A stretch of 64,000 nt of DNA from Streptomyces bauhiniae (GTDB lineage Bacteria > Actinomycetota > Actinomycetes > Streptomycetales > Streptomycetaceae), in contig NZ_SRRT01000004.1 in the NCBI RefSeq assembly GCF_004784475.1, forward strand, positions 186,001-250,000, given 5' to 3'. Below are positions 52,880 through 61,706 of this stretch, one piece after another. Every line of letters begins with the position of its first letter. Positions within the stretch are counted from its first letter, which is position 1. A program made the translations under genes and the position numbers. The notes under the pieces are model-generated. The model was not told where the DNA came from, ran no database searches, and saw only the letters and a list, made by a program, of their open reading frames with translations.

Positions 52880-53742
52880 GGTGGCTCCCCACCCGGCAGC
52901 GGCGCCCCAGGGCCGGGCGCGGCGACAGCCACGGCCTCGGTCTTGGGACTGCGCTGCTCCCGGCGGGACACCCAGACGGCGAACCACGAGAGCAGCATGC
53001 ACATCCCGATGTAGATCGGCGAGATCACCATCACTACGGGGATGAACGGCAAATCGTAGTCGAGGTTCGAGGCGATGAGCTTCCCGGCGTGGAGGAACTC
53101 CTCGTAGGTGATGAGGAAGCCCAGCGAGGTGTCCTTCAGCGCGACCACCAACTGGCTGATGATCGCTGGCAACATGGCGCGTACCGCCTGCGGTACGAGC
53201 ACGTAGGACATGACCTGGGTTTTTCTCATGCCGAGAGCGAACGCGGCCTCACGCTGGCCGCGTTCGACCGCGTTGACGCCGGAGCGGAAGACCTCGGCGA
53301 GCACCGAGCCGTTGTAGAGGGTCAGTCCGGCGACGAGGGCGGGCAGCGGCTGCACCTTGAGCGCCACGAAGATGAAGAAGATCATCACCAGCACGGGCAT
53401 CGCGCGGAAGAACTCCACCACGAGCGTGGCCAGCCAGCGCACCGGCGCGTGGTCGGAGAGGCGTCCGGCGGCGAGCACCCCGCCGAGGGCGAGGGAGAGC
53501 ACGGCGGCCATGGCGAACGCCTTGAGGGTGTTGCCGAGGCCGCGCAGCAGCAGTTCCTGGATGCCCTTGTACTCGAAGGGCATCCACTTGGTGGCGGTGA
53601 ACTGACCGGTGGAGAAGAGCAGATAGAGCACCCAGGCGACCAGGCCCAGCAGCACGGCGGTGGACAGCACCGCGTACAGCGCGTGCCGCCGCCGGGTGGT
53701 GGGGCCCGGGACGTCGTAGAGCGCGGTGGTCTCGGTCGTCAT
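52870..53742 (-). CDS. gluD: Glutamate/polar amino acid ABC transporter permease
   Basis: A 290-residue His/Glu/Gln-type ABC permease with about 5-6 membrane helices. The ATPase-contact loop (EAA-like) is SGVNAVERGQREAAFALGMR, followed by LVPQAVRAMLPAIISQLVVA. The N-terminal 25 residues and a Pro/Ala-rich C-tail are cytoplasmic. Its ATG overlaps the gluC stop by ATGA, so the two half-channels are translated together. The operon order is that of gluABCD of actinomycetes. Confidence 0.92.
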   Translation of the reverse strand: MTTETTALYDVPGPTTRRRHALYAVLSTAVLLGLVAWVLYLLFSTGQFTATKWMPFEYKGIQELLLRGLGNTLKAFAMAAVLSLALGGVLAAGRLSDHAPVRWLATLVVEFFRAMPVLVMIFFIFVALKVQPLPALVAGLTLYNGSVLAEVFRSGVNAVERGQREAAFALGMRKTQVMSYVLVPQAVRAMLPAIISQLVVALKDTSLGFLITYEEFLHAGKLIASNLDYDLPFIPVVMVISPIYIGMCMLLSWFAVWVSRREQRSPKTEAVAVAAPGPGAPLPGGEPPTA

Positions 53743-54383
53743 CGGGCCACTCCCCACGTGCGTTCCAGCAGGTTGAACAGGGCGCTGATGGCGAGCGTGA
53801 TGATCAGATAGCCGACCGCGATCCAGACGAAGGTCCAGATGATGTTGTAGCCCAGCTCGCTCAACGTCTTGTAGGTGCCCAGCAGTTCGGTGACGCTGAA
53901 GGCGCCGGCGATGGCGGAGTTCTTGGCCAGCGCGATCAGGGTGGAGCCGACGGGCGGGATCACCGAGCGGAACGCCTGCGGGAGCACGATCACGCTCAGC
54001 GTCTGCGAGAAGGTCATGCCGAGGCTGCGGGCCGCCTCCCCCTGGCCCCTGGGCACGGTGTTGATGCCGGAGCGCAGCGCCTCGCAGATGAACGCGGAGG
54101 TGTAGCAGCCCAGCGCGAGGACGGCGAACGCCTGGAAGGGCAGGACGAGTCCGAACCGGGGCAGTCCGAGCAGCACCGCGAAGAACAGCAGGGTGAGCGG
54201 GGTGTTGCGCAGCACGGTCACCCACACCGTGCCGAAGACCCTGAGCGAGGCCACCGGCGCGACCCGGAAGGACGCCATCAGGAAGCCGAGCGCGAGGGCC
54301 AGCAGCGAGGCGTAGACGGTCAGTTCGACCGTGCCGAGGAATCCCTCGCCGTACAGGGCGAAGTTGTCTGTCAGTACGTTCAT
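53739..54383 (-). CDS. gluC: Glutamate/polar amino acid ABC transporter permease
   Basis: A 214-residue permease with five predicted helices, the shorter partner of the gluD product. The EAA-like loop is LRSGINTVPRGQGEAARSLGMTFSQ, here split around two Gly residues, and VILRNTP-type sequence appears as VTVLRNTPLTLLFF. It lies 11 bases after gluB and overlaps gluD by 4 bases. The two proteins should form the heterodimeric transmembrane channel. Confidence 0.92.
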   Translation of the reverse strand: MNVLTDNFALYGEGFLGTVELTVYASLLALALGFLMASFRVAPVASLRVFGTVWVTVLRNTPLTLLFFAVLLGLPRFGLVLPFQAFAVLALGCYTSAFICEALRSGINTVPRGQGEAARSLGMTFSQTLSVIVLPQAFRSVIPPVGSTLIALAKNSAIAGAFSVTELLGTYKTLSELGYNIIWTFVWIAVGYLIITLAISALFNLLERTWGVAR

Positions 54384-54394
54384 GGCGTCCTCGG

Positions 54395-55321
54395 TCAGCT
54401 CGCCGGGTAGCGGTCGATGGGCGGCGGCTTCGGCGCGGGCACACCGGACAGGCCGAGCGTGGCGTCGTACGCCCTCTTCCAGTCGCCGTTCTTCTCACGG
54501 GCGGCGAGGGCGGTGTCCAGGGCGAAGCGCAGGGCGTTGTCGCCCAGCGGGACTCCGATGCCGTACGGCTCCTTCGAGAACGGCTTGCCGACGACCTTGA
54601 GTTCGTCGGGGGCCTTGGCCGCGTAGCCGATCAGGATGGCGTCGTCGGTGGTGACCGCGTCGACCTGATAGGTGAGCAGGTTGTCGACGCAGACCGAGTA
54701 CGTGTCATAGGCCACCAGGACGGCCTTCGGGTAGTCGTCCTTGATGCGCTGGTACGGGGTCGAACCGGCCGCCGAGCAGACACGCTTGCCGGCGAGGTCC
54801 TCGGGCCCGTGGATGTCGTCGGTGTCCTTGCGCACCAGCAGGGACTGGCCGGCCATGTAGTACGGGCCCGCGAAGCCCACCAGCTTCTTGCGGTTGGCGT
54901 TGATGGTGTAGGTGCCGACGTAGTAGTCGATCTGGCCGTTCTGCAGGGCGGTCTCGCGGTTGGCGGAGGCGATGGTGCGGAACCGGACACTGTCGCCGGG
55001 GAAGCCGAGGGAGGCGGAGAGCATCTTGGCGATCTCGATGTCGAAGCCGGAGTAACGGCCGGTCGCCGGGTCCTTCTCGCCGAGGTAGGGCTGGTCCTCC
55101 TTGGCGCCGACGACGAAATGGCCGCGCTTCTTGGCGCGTACCCAGGTCGGGGAGCCGGGCAGGCTGAAGTTCCGGTCCACCGCGTAGTGCGGGAGCTGGT
55201 CGGGGGCGGGGCCCTTGACGGGCGGGCTGCCGTCCTTGCCGCAGGCGGCCAGCGGGGCGAGCGAGGCCAGCAGGGTGGCGAGCAGGGCGATGGCGCGGGG
55301 CGCGCGGGTGTGGCGGGACAT
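54395..55321 (-). CDS. gluB: Glutamate-binding lipoprotein
   Basis: A 308-residue substrate-binding lipoprotein. The signal sequence ends in a lipobox LAAC near residues 24-27, so it is membrane anchored outside the cell. The periplasmic-binding fold (SBP_bac_3) shows YSGFDIEIAKMLSASLGFP, FRTIASANRETALQNGQIDY and KRVCSAAGSTPYQRI. Cys pairs in the mature protein could form a disulfide. It is between the ATPase and permease genes of the operon and delivers the amino acid to the channel. Confidence 0.93.
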   Translation of the reverse strand: MSRHTRAPRAIALLATLLASLAPLAACGKDGSPPVKGPAPDQLPHYAVDRNFSLPGSPTWVRAKKRGHFVVGAKEDQPYLGEKDPATGRYSGFDIEIAKMLSASLGFPGDSVRFRTIASANRETALQNGQIDYYVGTYTINANRKKLVGFAGPYYMAGQSLLVRKDTDDIHGPEDLAGKRVCSAAGSTPYQRIKDDYPKAVLVAYDTYSVCVDNLLTYQVDAVTTDDAILIGYAAKAPDELKVVGKPFSKEPYGIGVPLGDNALRFALDTALAAREKNGDWKRAYDATLGLSGVPAPKPPPIDRYPAS

Positions 55322-55337
55322 GGGTCGCACTCCCCGG

Positions 55338-56081
55338 TCAGTGCTTGAGGATCTTGGAGAGGAAGTCCTTGGCCCGCTCGCTGCGCGGGGCGGTGAAGAA
55401 CTCCTCGGGGCTGCGGTCCTCGACGATCCGGCCGTCGGCCATGAAGACGACGCGGTTGGCGGCGGAGCGGGCGAAGCCCATCTCATGGGTGACGACGATC
55501 ATGGTCATGCCCTCGCGGGCGAGCTGCTGCATGACCTCCAGCACCTCGTTGATCATCTCGGGGTCGAGCGCGGAGGTGGGCTCGTCGAAGAGCAGCGCCT
55601 TGGGGTCCATGGCGAGGGCGCGGGCGATGGCCACACGCTGCTGCTGGCCGCCGGAGAGCTGGGCGGGGTATTTGTCGGCGTGGGCGGAAAGGCCGACCCG
55701 GTCGAGGAGTTCACGGGAGCGGCGGTCGGCGTCGGCCTTCTTGCGGCCGCGCACCTTGGTCTGCGCGAGGGAGACGTTCTCCAGCACCGTCTTGTGGGCG
55801 AAGAGGTTGAACGACTGGAAGACCATGCCCACTTCGGCCCGCAGCCGGGCCAGCGCCCGCCCCTCCTCGGGGAGCGGCTGCCCGTCGAGCGTGATGGTGC
55901 CGGACTCGATGGTCTCCAGCCGGTTGATGGCCCGGCACAGCGTCGACTTCCCCGACCCGGAGGGGCCGATGACCACGACCACCTCCCCCTTGCCGACGGT
56001 CAGGTCGATGTCCTGCAGGACATGCAGCTCCCCGAAGTGTTTGTTGACGTCACGCAGTTCGATCAACGGATCGACGGCCAT
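55338..56081 (-). CDS. gluA: Glutamate ABC transporter ATP-binding protein
   Basis: A 247-residue ABC ATPase. Walker A is GPSGSGKST, the Q loop MVFQSFNLFAHKTVLENV, the signature LSGGQQQRVAIARAL, Walker B ALLFDEPTSALD and the switch His in VVTHEMGFA. The sequence is of the GlnQ/GltL polar-amino-acid group. It is first in the minus-strand operon gluABCD. The operon is preceded by a hairpin that probably ends the exonuclease transcript. Confidence 0.95.
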   Translation of the reverse strand: MAVDPLIELRDVNKHFGELHVLQDIDLTVGKGEVVVVIGPSGSGKSTLCRAINRLETIESGTITLDGQPLPEEGRALARLRAEVGMVFQSFNLFAHKTVLENVSLAQTKVRGRKKADADRRSRELLDRVGLSAHADKYPAQLSGGQQQRVAIARALAMDPKALLFDEPTSALDPEMINEVLEVMQQLAREGMTMIVVTHEMGFARSAANRVVFMADGRIVEDRSPEEFFTAPRSERAKDFLSKILKH

Positions 56082-56163
56082 CCGCAGCCCTACTCACTCT
56101 CGCCGAGTCGTAGTGGCCGAAACTATCCAGACCATGCCGGACCGGGCGGACGACACGCACCCC

Positions 56164-56188
56164 GGGGCATTAGCCGTATTTAAGCCCC
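56164..56188 (-). terminator. AT-containing hairpin between the hypothetical gene and gluA
   Basis: GGGGC (56164-56168) pairs with GCCCC (56184-56188), and the interior TTA/TAA extends the stem. It begins 29 bases beyond the stop of the minus-strand hypothetical gene and lies upstream of gluA. Confidence 0.5.
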
Positions 56189-56216
56189 ATTTGTGCGGCG
56201 CCGGGACGCACGGGGG

Positions 56217-56636
56217 TCAGGGTTCGGCGATCTCCGCGTAGAGCTGGGACAGCTCGGGAAGGCCGCTGGTGGCCCATTGGCGGCCCGGCTCGGTGACCTC
56301 GAACTCCCGGCCGGAGACGAGCCGCAGAACCGGTTCTCCGTCGCGTCTGATGCGCCAGACGGCGCCGGGTACGGTGCGCACGACCACGGTGCCGAGGTAG
56401 AGCCCGGCGTCGTTGCCCAGCCAGGGCAGCGTCTCGGCGTCGTCGCGCCAGCGCGGGACGAGCTGGTCCAAGGCCTCCAGGGAGGCCGGGGTGTCGTCCA
56501 GGCGTACGCCCGCCCGGTCCGCCTGGGAGCGCAGCAGTTCGCACTCGGAGAGCAGGGCGGCGATTGCCTCGGGGTCGGCCGGGAGCGCCGCGTCACCGCT
56601 CTTGCCGCGCCGGTGGCCCAGGAACGGGATGTTCAT
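56217..56636 (-). CDS. Conserved hypothetical protein of Streptomyces type
   Basis: A 139-residue soluble protein of unknown function. It begins MNIPFLGHRRGKSG, then has a helical stretch (PEAIAALLSECELLRSQADR) and a beta-rich part ending in NDAGLYLGTVVVRTVPGAVW and the REFEVTEPGRQWA block. No catalytic motif is evident. It follows exonuclease III by 16 bases and is probably cotranscribed with it. I believe similar proteins are widespread in Streptomyces, but cannot check. Confidence 0.75.
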   Translation of the reverse strand: MNIPFLGHRRGKSGDAALPADPEAIAALLSECELLRSQADRAGVRLDDTPASLEALDQLVPRWRDDAETLPWLGNDAGLYLGTVVVRTVPGAVWRIRRDGEPVLRLVSGREFEVTEPGRQWATSGLPELSQLYAEIAEP

Positions 56637-56652
56637 GGGCCCCAGCGTCGCA

Positions 56653-57432
56653 TCAGACGTCGAGGTCGACCACCACCGGCGCGTGATCGGACGCGCCCTT
56701 GCCCTTGCGCTCCTCGCGGTCGACGTAGGCGTCCTTGACCGCGCCGGCGAACGGGCCGTTGCCGTACACCAGGTCGATGCGCATGCCGCGGTTCTTGGGG
56801 AAGCACAGCTGGCGGTAGTCCCAGTACGTGAAGGGGTGGTCGTACTTCAGCGGGCGGGGCACCACGTCGCTCAGGCCGGTCTCGCGCAGCGCGGCCAGGG
56901 CGGCGCGCTCGGCGGGGGTGACGTGGGTGGCGCCCTCGAAGGCGGCGCGGTCGTACACGTCGTCGTCGGCCGGGGCGATGTTGTAGTCACCGAGGACGGC
57001 GAAGGGGCGGCCGCCCGCCGCGTCCCCGGCGACGGCCGTCTTCAGGGCGTCCAGCCACTGGAGCTTGTACGCGTAGTGCGGGTGGTCGACCTCGCGGCCG
57101 TTGGGCACGTACACCGACCAGACGCGGACCGGGCCGCAGGTGGCCGAGACGGCGCGGGGCTCCTGGGCGCCCTCGTAGCCCGGGTCGCCGGGCAGGCCCT
57201 TGACCACGTCCGCGAGGCCGACGCGGGAGAGCACCGCCACGCCGTTCCACCGGCCGGTGGCGTGGACCGCCGACTCGTAGCCCAGCTCGCGCAGGGCCTC
57301 GACCGGGAACTGCGCCTCGGCGACCTTGGCCTCCTGGAGGCAGAGCACGTCGGTGCCGCTGCTCTCCAGCCAGGCCAGCAGCCTCGGGAGACGGGCGGTG
57401 ATCGAGTTCACGTTCCAGGTGGCGATGCGCAT
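56653..57432 (-). CDS. xth: Exodeoxyribonuclease III
   Basis: A 259-residue Mg-dependent AP endonuclease and 3'-5' exonuclease for base-excision repair. The fold begins MRIATWNVNSITARLPRLL, with metal ligand Glu34 in CLQEAKVAE, then YVPNGREVDHPHY, GDYNIAPADDDV and the catalytic SDHAPVVVDLDV at the end. Loop RIDLVYGNGP contains the DNA-binding Asp. The length is normal. Its ATG is at 57432, about 64 bases downstream of the MBL hydrolase gene on the same strand. Confidence 0.95.
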   Translation of the reverse strand: MRIATWNVNSITARLPRLLAWLESSGTDVLCLQEAKVAEAQFPVEALRELGYESAVHATGRWNGVAVLSRVGLADVVKGLPGDPGYEGAQEPRAVSATCGPVRVWSVYVPNGREVDHPHYAYKLQWLDALKTAVAGDAAGGRPFAVLGDYNIAPADDDVYDRAAFEGATHVTPAERAALAALRETGLSDVVPRPLKYDHPFTYWDYRQLCFPKNRGMRIDLVYGNGPFAGAVKDAYVDREERKGKGASDHAPVVVDLDV

Positions 57433-57496
57433 GTTCCACAACCTACCCGCCGGGTGTGACAACCGGGCTCACAGCTCGGGCAGCGCAGCTCGGGCG

Positions 57497-58132
57497 TCAC
57501 AGCTCGGCCGAGGCCCCCGGTGCCAGGCGCAGGTGCTCGGCGTCGGCCAGGCCGCCGATCTGGCGGTCGTAGATCGGGCGGGCCAGGTCGGTGAGGAGGG
57601 CGTCGTGGACGTCGTAGGCGCGGCGGGGCCCGACCTCGCGGACGTACTCGATCACCTCGGAGATCTTGTTCCACGGTGCCATCACCGGGAGCATCAGGGT
57701 CTCCACGGGCTGGTCGGGGACGGTGAGGGCGTCGCCGGGGTGGAAGACTTTGCCGCCGTCGATCAGGTAGCCGACGTTGGTGATGCGCGGGATGTCCGGG
57801 TGGATCACGGCGTGCAGCTCGCCGTGGACCTGGACGTCGAAGCCGGCGGCGGTGAAGGTGTCGCCGTGGCCGACGGTGTGCACCCGGCCGGGGAAGGCGG
57901 CCGTGAGCTGGTCCGCGACCGACCTCAGGGTCCAGATCTCGGCCTCCGGGTTCGCCTCCAGCGCGGTGCGCAGCCTGCCCTCGTCGAAGTGGTCCGGGTG
58001 CTCGTGGGTGACGAGGACGACGTCCGCGCCGACCGCCGCGTCCGGCTCGCTGAAGTTGCCGGGGTCGATGACGAGCGTCCGGCCGTCCTTCTCCAGGCGG
58101 ACGCAGGAGTGGGACTTCTTGATGAGCTTCAT
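57497..58132 (-). CDS. MBL-fold metal-dependent hydrolase
   Basis: A 211-residue metallo-beta-lactamase-fold protein of the UlaG/YtkL-like group. The zinc motif is complete: THEHPDHFDE with the HxHxDH pattern, His in HGELHAVIHPDIP and Asp in VFHPGDALTVP. It starts MKLIKKSHSCVRLEKDGRTLVIDPG, the typical first beta-strands of these proteins. The substrate is not predictable. It lies 65 bases downstream of the fused lactonase/decarboxylase gene. Confidence 0.9.
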   Translation of the reverse strand: MKLIKKSHSCVRLEKDGRTLVIDPGNFSEPDAAVGADVVLVTHEHPDHFDEGRLRTALEANPEAEIWTLRSVADQLTAAFPGRVHTVGHGDTFTAAGFDVQVHGELHAVIHPDIPRITNVGYLIDGGKVFHPGDALTVPDQPVETLMLPVMAPWNKISEVIEYVREVGPRRAYDVHDALLTDLARPIYDRQIGGLADAEHLRLAPGASAEL

Positions 58133-58197
58133 GACTTCCCGTCCTGGTCGTCGGGCCGCTTCCGTCTCCATCGTGCCGCCTCGGGCGGCCGGGGGCC

Positions 58198-59541
58198 TCA
58201 CTCGGCGGGCGTGGTCTCCTCGCGGATGACCTGCTGGGCCACCCGGAAGGCGCTGTTCGCCGCCGGGACACCGCAGTAGACGGCGGCCTGGAGCAGCACC
58301 TCCTTGATCTCCTGCGGGGTGAGGCCGTTGCGGAGCGCGGCGCGGGTGTGGACGGCCAGGTCCTCCAGGTGCCCGCCCGCGACCAGCGCGGTGAGCGTGA
58401 CGCAGCTGCGGGACCTGCGGTCCAGGGCCGGCCGGTCCCAGACCTCGCCCCAGGCGTAGCGGGTGACGAGTTCCTCGAAGTCGCCGGAGAATTCGTCGGC
58501 CCGCGCGAGCACGCCCTCGACGTGCGCGTCGCCCAGTACCTCGCGGCGGATCTTGAGGCCGGTCTCGTACCGGTCCGGCGGGGCGACCGGCTGGGGCGGC
58601 TCGGCGGCGGCCGCGATCTCGGCGACCGGGGCGGTGCGCGGGGGCGCGGCGGGGGCGGGCACGGGGGCCGGGGTGGGCATGGCGACCGGCGCGGGGGCGG
58701 CCGGGGCCGTGACGGGCGCGGCGGCGGCCGGGAGGGCGGTCTGGCCGGTGTCGAAGGGCTGCTGCCAGGCGGTGGAGAAGTGCCGGACCAGCAGGTCGGT
58801 GACGGCGGCGGGCTGCTCGACCGGCACCAGGTGGGAGGCGCCGGGTACGACCGCGAGGCGGGCGTCGTGGATGCCGGCGACCAGCGTGCGGGCCTCGGCG
58901 GGGCCGGTGACCTGGTCCTCGGAGCCGACCAGCACCAGCGTGGGCACGCCGATACGGCCCAGTTCCGGGCGTACGTCGAAGGCGGCGAGCGCCTCGCAGG
59001 CGGCGATGTAGCAGCCGGGGTCGGTGGTGCGGACCATCTGCACCGCCCACTCGGTGATCGCGGGCTGCGCGGCGGCGAAGCCCCCGGTGAACCAGCGGTC
59101 GGGCGCGCTTCGCGCGATCGGGTCGAGCCCGTTCGTGCGTACGATCACGCCACGCTGACGGAACTCGTCCGGCGTGCCGAACCGGGGCGAGGCGGCGACC
59201 AGCGCGAGCGAGGCGAGCCGCTCGGGGTGGCGCAGGGCCAGCTCGATGCCGACGGCGCCGCCCAGCGCGCAGCCCGCGTAGCCGAAGCGCTGCACGCCGA
59301 GGCTGTCCAGGGTGGCCAGCAGGCGCGTGGCCAGCTCCGCGACCGAACCGGCCGGGTGGGCGGGAGCGCCGCCGTGGCCCGGCAGATCGAAGCGCAGGAC
59401 CCGCCACTGCTTGACCAGTTCCGGCACCTGGCGGTCGAACATGTGCCAGGTCGTGCCCAGGGAGGGCCCCAGGATGAGCACGGGGGCGTCTTCCGGGCCG
59501 TCGAACCGGTACTGAAGGGTGGGGGTCTTCTTCTCACTCAC
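58198..59541 (-). CDS. pcaL: Fused 3-oxoadipate enol-lactonase-like/4-carboxymuconolactone decarboxylase (PcaL type)
   Basis: A 447-residue fusion. The N-terminal alpha/beta hydrolase (about 1-260) resembles PcaD, with LGTTWHMFDRQ, FDLPGHGGAPAHP, catalytic Asp in VLVGSEDQV and His in PGASHLVPVE. The nucleophile elbow reads AGCALGG, so the canonical Ser position is Ala92 with Cys91 before it. A Pro/Ala-rich linker (about 260-325) leads to a C-terminal CMD domain (LDRRSRSCVTLTALVAGGH, NGLTPQEIKEVLLQAAVYCG). PcaL normally performs the last steps of protocatechuate degradation to 3-oxoadipate. No other pca gene is nearby. Whether the lactonase half is active is uncertain. Confidence 0.87.
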   Translation of the reverse strand: MSEKKTPTLQYRFDGPEDAPVLILGPSLGTTWHMFDRQVPELVKQWRVLRFDLPGHGGAPAHPAGSVAELATRLLATLDSLGVQRFGYAGCALGGAVGIELALRHPERLASLALVAASPRFGTPDEFRQRGVIVRTNGLDPIARSAPDRWFTGGFAAAQPAITEWAVQMVRTTDPGCYIAACEALAAFDVRPELGRIGVPTLVLVGSEDQVTGPAEARTLVAGIHDARLAVVPGASHLVPVEQPAAVTDLLVRHFSTAWQQPFDTGQTALPAAAAPVTAPAAPAPVAMPTPAPVPAPAAPPRTAPVAEIAAAAEPPQPVAPPDRYETGLKIRREVLGDAHVEGVLARADEFSGDFEELVTRYAWGEVWDRPALDRRSRSCVTLTALVAGGHLEDLAVHTRAALRNGLTPQEIKEVLLQAAVYCGVPAANSAFRVAQQVIREETTPAE

Positions 59542-59571
59542 CGCACCACGCTAACCGCCCGGACGCCCTCG

Positions 59572-59589
59572 CCGGGCCGGGGGGCCCGG
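59572..59589 (-). terminator. GC-rich hairpin after the SWIM/SNF2 operon
   Basis: CCGGGCC (59572-59578) pairs with GGCCCGG (59583-59589) around four G residues. It lies 81 bases beyond the SWIM gene stop and upstream of the PcaL-type gene. Confidence 0.5.
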
Positions 59590-59669
59590 TGCGTGGCGGG
59601 GGGCTCCCCGGAAAGCGCGGCGAACTCTCACACGGTCTTCACGGCGGGCGTACGGCGGGTGTACTGCGC

Positions 59670-61706
59670 TCAGAGCGAGTCCGGTATGTCCAGGGTGGTG
59701 AGGGCGGAGACCGGGTCCAGGCCGGGCGCGCCGCGCGGCCACCAGTCGTCGTGGCCGGGCTCCGACTCGTACGCGTACCACAACCCGTCCTGGCCCAGGC
59801 GGAGTTGGGCGTGGCCCGCCGGGTGGGTGAGGTGGTTGCGCCAGGGGCGGAAGGCGGGCAGGTCGGCGGCGAGCAGCAGCGGGCGGGCCCGGTCGAAGCG
59901 GCCCGCGGGCGGGTCCCAGGGCTCCTCCAGCACGGTCAGCCCCGCGAGGCCGCCCTGCCGCCAGGCGGCGACCGCGCGGGCCAGTTCGGCGGGGGTGCGG
60001 TCCACGGCGGTGGCCAGGGTGGCGTACAGGGTGCGGGTGGCGGCGGTCAGGCCGGAGCCGGGGCGGGCGGCGGCGAGGCGTACCGCGTCCTGCCACAGCG
60101 TCAGCCCGCCCACCGGGTCCCGTCCGGTGGTGAGCAGCGCGTGCGCGCGGGCGGCGGCGTCGGTGGCCAACTGGTCCAGCGCGAACGGGTCGGGTCCGCC
60201 GGGCGCCGCCGGGTACGCCGGGGGCGCCTCGGGGTGCGCGGGCGCGGGCAGCGGGGCCGGGAGCGGGGGCAGCGGGCGTCCGGCCAGCGCCTCCGACGCG
60301 CGTACGCCGGGCAGCGCGGCCGGGCCCCGCTCGCGTGCGGCACGGGCCGCGCTCGCCGCGCTGCGCCGGGACAGCGTGTCCAGCAGCTCCCGCTCGCCCC
60401 GGCCCCGCAGCAGGAGCAGCACGAACGGGTCGGCGTCCAGCAGCCGGGCCGTCTGGTAGCAGAGCGCGGCCGCGTGCTTGCAGGGGCGGCCGGAGTCGGG
60501 GCAACTGCACTGCGGGATCAGGTCGCCGGCACCGGGCAGCAGGGGCACGCCCCGGTCGGCCAGGGTGTGCGGCAGCTCCTTGTCGAGCAGCGCGGCGATG
60601 TCGGCCGGGCTGTCCACCGCCGCCTCCAGAAGACGCTCCCAGTCCTCCTCGCTCAGCGTCCGGAGCCGCAACTGCACGCGGTACGGGCGCGGGCGGCTCC
60701 CCCGCACGTACGCCAGCACCAGTCCCGGTGTCACCGTGATCGCGTCGACGTTGCCCGCGTCCGCGTAACCGCGCCCTCGGGCCAGCCGGTTGGCGTCCAG
60801 CGCGGTGTGCTCCAGGGCATCGACCCATGCCTGTCCCCACCAGGTGGTGGCGAAGTCCTGCGGTTCGGGGCGGGGGGCGAACGGGGGGAAGGTGCGGCGG
60901 AGTTCGCTGTCCCGGTGGGGGGTGGCCATGGAGGAGGGGTGGTGGGGCGGCGCGGGGTGGTCGGGGGTGCGGGTCGGGGTGGTGCGGGGCGCGGGTGGGG
61001 TCGGGGTGTGCTCGGTGGGGGGTTCCGGGGTGTCGGTGCGCGGCTGGGCTTCTTCGGCCTCGGGGTCGTCGGCCAGGTCGGGCATGCGGAAGGCGGTGCT
61101 GAGGAAGTTCCGCATGTCGCGGGCTACTTGGGCGTGGGGGGAGCGGCCTTCGGTGGCGGCGGCGGGTGCGGGGCGCGGGGTGGTCTTGCGGGGGCGGCGC
61201 TCGCCCCGGTCGGCCTCCCGGCGGGCGGCGCGGAGTGCTTCGCGGGCCGCGTCGCCGGGGCGGGGGCTGGTCGGGGTCGGCTGGGGGGCTGCGGGCGCGG
61301 CCGGCTCGTCGGGGTCGGCATCAGCTTCCTCCGATGCCGAGGCCGGGGCCGGGGCCGGGGCCGAGGCCGCCTCCCCGTCACGCCGAGCCGCCACAGCGGC
61401 CCGCAGCGCGGCCCGGGCCACCTCACCGGGCCGGGCGCCGGGCTCGGCAGCCGTCGGGCCGGGCCGGCCCCCGGGCTCCGGCACCTCAACTTCCTCGCTC
61501 GGCCGTCCCCCCAGCGCGGCCCGAGCGGCGTCACCGGGGCGCTGCTCCTCCTCCCGCACCCCCGCCGACGCGGCATCCCTCTCCACCGATTCCGCCTCGG
61601 CGGCATCCCGGGCCGCGTCGGGCTCAGCCGCACCGAAGCCCCCCGCCCGAGCCGCGCGCAGCGCCTCGCGGGCCTCCTCCGCCGGGTTCCGCTCCTCGGC
61701 ACTCAT
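59670..61706 (-). CDS. SWIM zinc-finger protein with disordered N-terminal repeats
   Basis: A 678-residue protein. The first 270 residues are disordered and hold four short helical repeats of the form P-[AG]-[DE]-x-AR-x-ALR-A-A (near residues 8, 58, 93 and 149). From about residue 285 (FPPFAPRPEPQDFATTWWGQ) a folded region begins, including the SWIM zinc finger CSCPDSGRPCKHAAAL. The C-terminal half is helical and Ala rich. SWIM proteins of this kind are partners of SNF2 ATPases. Its ATG overlaps the SNF2 stop by ATGA, so both are made together. A DNA-associated complex is inferred. Confidence 0.88.
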   Translation of the reverse strand: MSAEERNPAEEAREALRAARAGGFGAAEPDAARDAAEAESVERDAASAGVREEEQRPGDAARAALGGRPSEEVEVPEPGGRPGPTAAEPGARPGEVARAALRAAVAARRDGEAASAPAPAPASASEEADADPDEPAAPAAPQPTPTSPRPGDAAREALRAARREADRGERRPRKTTPRPAPAAATEGRSPHAQVARDMRNFLSTAFRMPDLADDPEAEEAQPRTDTPEPPTEHTPTPPAPRTTPTRTPDHPAPPHHPSSMATPHRDSELRRTFPPFAPRPEPQDFATTWWGQAWVDALEHTALDANRLARGRGYADAGNVDAITVTPGLVLAYVRGSRPRPYRVQLRLRTLSEEDWERLLEAAVDSPADIAALLDKELPHTLADRGVPLLPGAGDLIPQCSCPDSGRPCKHAAALCYQTARLLDADPFVLLLLRGRGERELLDTLSRRSAASAARAARERGPAALPGVRASEALAGRPLPPLPAPLPAPAHPEAPPAYPAAPGGPDPFALDQLATDAAARAHALLTTGRDPVGGLTLWQDAVRLAAARPGSGLTAATRTLYATLATAVDRTPAELARAVAAWRQGGLAGLTVLEEPWDPPAGRFDRARPLLLAADLPAFRPWRNHLTHPAGHAQLRLGQDGLWYAYESEPGHDDWWPRGAPGLDPVSALTTLDIPDSL

